Both the position numbers and the translations under genes were made by a program. Positions 6,205 to 6,548 of a DNA stretch of 6,548 nucleotides are shown one piece after another. This DNA is from Bacillota bacterium (GTDB lineage Bacteria > Bacillota > Sulfobacillia > RBS10-35 > JAJYVN01), in NCBI GenBank assembly GCA_021791995.1, contig JAJYVN010000170.1:1-6548 (forward strand), written 5' to 3'. The first letter of the stretch is position 1, and each line of letters begins with the position of its first letter. The notes under the pieces were generated by a model, which worked only from the letters and a program-made list of their open reading frames with translations, ran no database searches and was not told where the DNA came from.

Positions 6205-6397
6205 CACCAGCCCCACCACAGCCTTCTGCCCTTGCAGCGCAGGCCGCAAGGGCAGAAGGCCCGAGGGGTATCCGTCGTGCGTTGGACGTTACCCCCACAC
6301 TTTCTGGTGAGCCCTCTCGGCTCGCGGCTGCGCTTCCCTTTCGGGCGCGTCTTGCTTCAGCGGCTTCCGCTTGGGTGGGATACCGGAATGTTCGAGC
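6205..6397 (-). ncRNA. Candidate omega-RNA scaffold / right end of a TnpB element
   Basis: In TnpB systems the guide RNA scaffold is transcribed from the tnpB 3' end into the element's right end, with the guide read from flanking DNA. This stretch sits exactly there, non-coding and ending in a strong hairpin. Its boundaries are guesses: I cannot identify the cleavage site or transposon-adjacent motif. Assignment rests on position and structure, not on recognised sequence homology. Confidence 0.3.
6210..6269. repeat. Long hairpin with a perfect 15-bp stem downstream of tnpB
   Basis: GCCTTCTGCCCTTGC (6221-6235) and GCAAGGGCAGAAGGC (6246-6260) form a perfect 15-bp stem around a 10-base loop. 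After a 6/4-base internal loop, the helix continues with CCCC (6211-6214) pairing GGGG (6265-6268), plus a G-T pair. It lies about 130 bases beyond the tnpB stop on the same transcript. Right ends of IS200/IS605-family elements carry a subterminal hairpin of this sort, so this is probably part of that end. Confidence 0.75.
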
Positions 6398-6548
6398 CTA
6401 CTTCTGCTTCAGATTCAAGACCGCCACGACGTTGGCATCGCCCGTCCAGCCACAATGCACGCACCGGAATCGGCTTGGATAGCCGCGTCCATCCGGCGAG
6501 AACCGCGCGCCGAGATGGATACCGTGCGGGCAAACAGCACTGCTCCAC
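6398..6548 (-). CDS. tnpB: TnpB/OrfB RNA-guided nuclease, C-terminal end only (partial at window edge)
   Basis: The last 49 residues of a protein entering from beyond 6548 and ending at TAG 6400-6398. The pattern is the OrfB zinc-ribbon tail of IS200/IS605 and IS1341-type transposases: S-S-x-V-C (residues 2-6), F-R-C-V-H-C-G-W (27-34), then T-G-D-A-N-V-V-A-V-L-N-L (35-46). Asp37 is in the position of the third RuvC catalytic aspartate, followed by the conserved Asn and the A-x-x-N-L ending. TnpB is a programmable DNA nuclease guided by an RNA from the element's right end and helps retain the transposon. One oddity: the first metal-binding pair is C-P-H-G rather than C-x-x-C, and the spacer to the second pair is long (22 residues). 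This may be a divergent ribbon or early decay. Completeness of the gene cannot be judged. Confidence 0.75.
   Translation of the reverse strand, partial: WSSAVCPHGIHLGARFSPDGRGYPSRFRCVHCGWTGDANVVAVLNLKQK

Larger units (their letters stand above)
6036..6397. other. Gene-poor region rich in stem-loops
   Basis: About 360 bases between the small ORF and the tnpB stop, with no credible gene on either strand. It holds at least four stem-loops (6093-6107, 6111-6141, 6157-6201 with an inner hairpin, 6210-6269). Three direct copies of TGCGTCG lie at 6045, 6074 and 6128. The right part probably belongs to the transposon right end; the left part is unexplained. Confidence 0.5.
6210..6548 (-). mobile_element. 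Right part of an IS200/IS605- or IS1341-type element
   Basis: The tnpB 3' end plus the downstream hairpin define the right part of such an element. No tnpA is visible in the window and the left end is outside it. These elements have no terminal inverted repeats or target duplications, so the exact end cannot be set by eye. The left limit given is the outer edge of the hairpin. Confidence 0.5.

Noticed and set aside
5639..6310. 223-codon Arg/Pro-rich open frame on the plus strand
   Set aside because: Composition typical of an antisense or random frame in GC-rich DNA; crosses USP-2 upstream DNA and several hairpins; no motif.
6357..6548. 63-codon open frame on the minus strand over the tnpB tail
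   Set aside because: Shifted frame of the tnpB end; the frame ending at 6398 has the zinc-ribbon and D-A-N signature.

Overview
This is a bacterial window with moderately high GC content (judged by eye, not computed). Translation starts carry strong purine-rich Shine-Dalgarno sites (GGAGG type) and include GTG starts. The gene set is stress and export housekeeping, with a transposon remnant at the right edge. Nothing fixes the taxon. The paired heterodimeric multidrug-type ABC exporter is commonest in Firmicutes but also occurs in other high-GC lineages, so the organism is left open.

Layout. Positions 141-3772 (minus strand) hold a two-gene operon for a heterodimeric type IV ABC exporter. 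The upstream half-transporter (2045-3772) carries the degenerate ATP site residues. The downstream partner (141-2048) carries the catalytic glutamate and is translationally coupled through an ATGA overlap. The upstream gene has no ATG, GTG or TTG where its N-terminus should begin; the best-placed start is an ATA. Positions 3976-4470 (minus) hold a short YceI-like lipocalin-fold protein without a signal peptide. It is divergent from a universal stress protein gene at 4654-5106 (plus). A second, more distant universal stress protein at 5189-5593 (minus) converges on the first. A perfect 11-bp stem-loop lies between the two stop codons.

Positions 5594 to the end look accessory. There is a possible 71-residue cysteine-rich, metal-binding-like ORF (5820-6035, minus), then a run of stem-loops (6093-6269) that includes a perfect 15-bp hairpin. 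Next is the last 49 codons of a TnpB/OrfB-type RNA-guided nuclease (IS200/IS605 or IS1341 type), entering from beyond the right edge. The hairpin lies just downstream of the tnpB stop, where the right end and omega-RNA scaffold of such elements are expected. It is therefore the best candidate for an interesting system here, though most of the element is outside the window.

Working together: the ABC pair is probably an ATP-driven exporter of an unknown, perhaps hydrophobic, substrate. The YceI-like protein and the two stress proteins form a plausible envelope/general stress neighbourhood. A functional link among them is inferred from position only.
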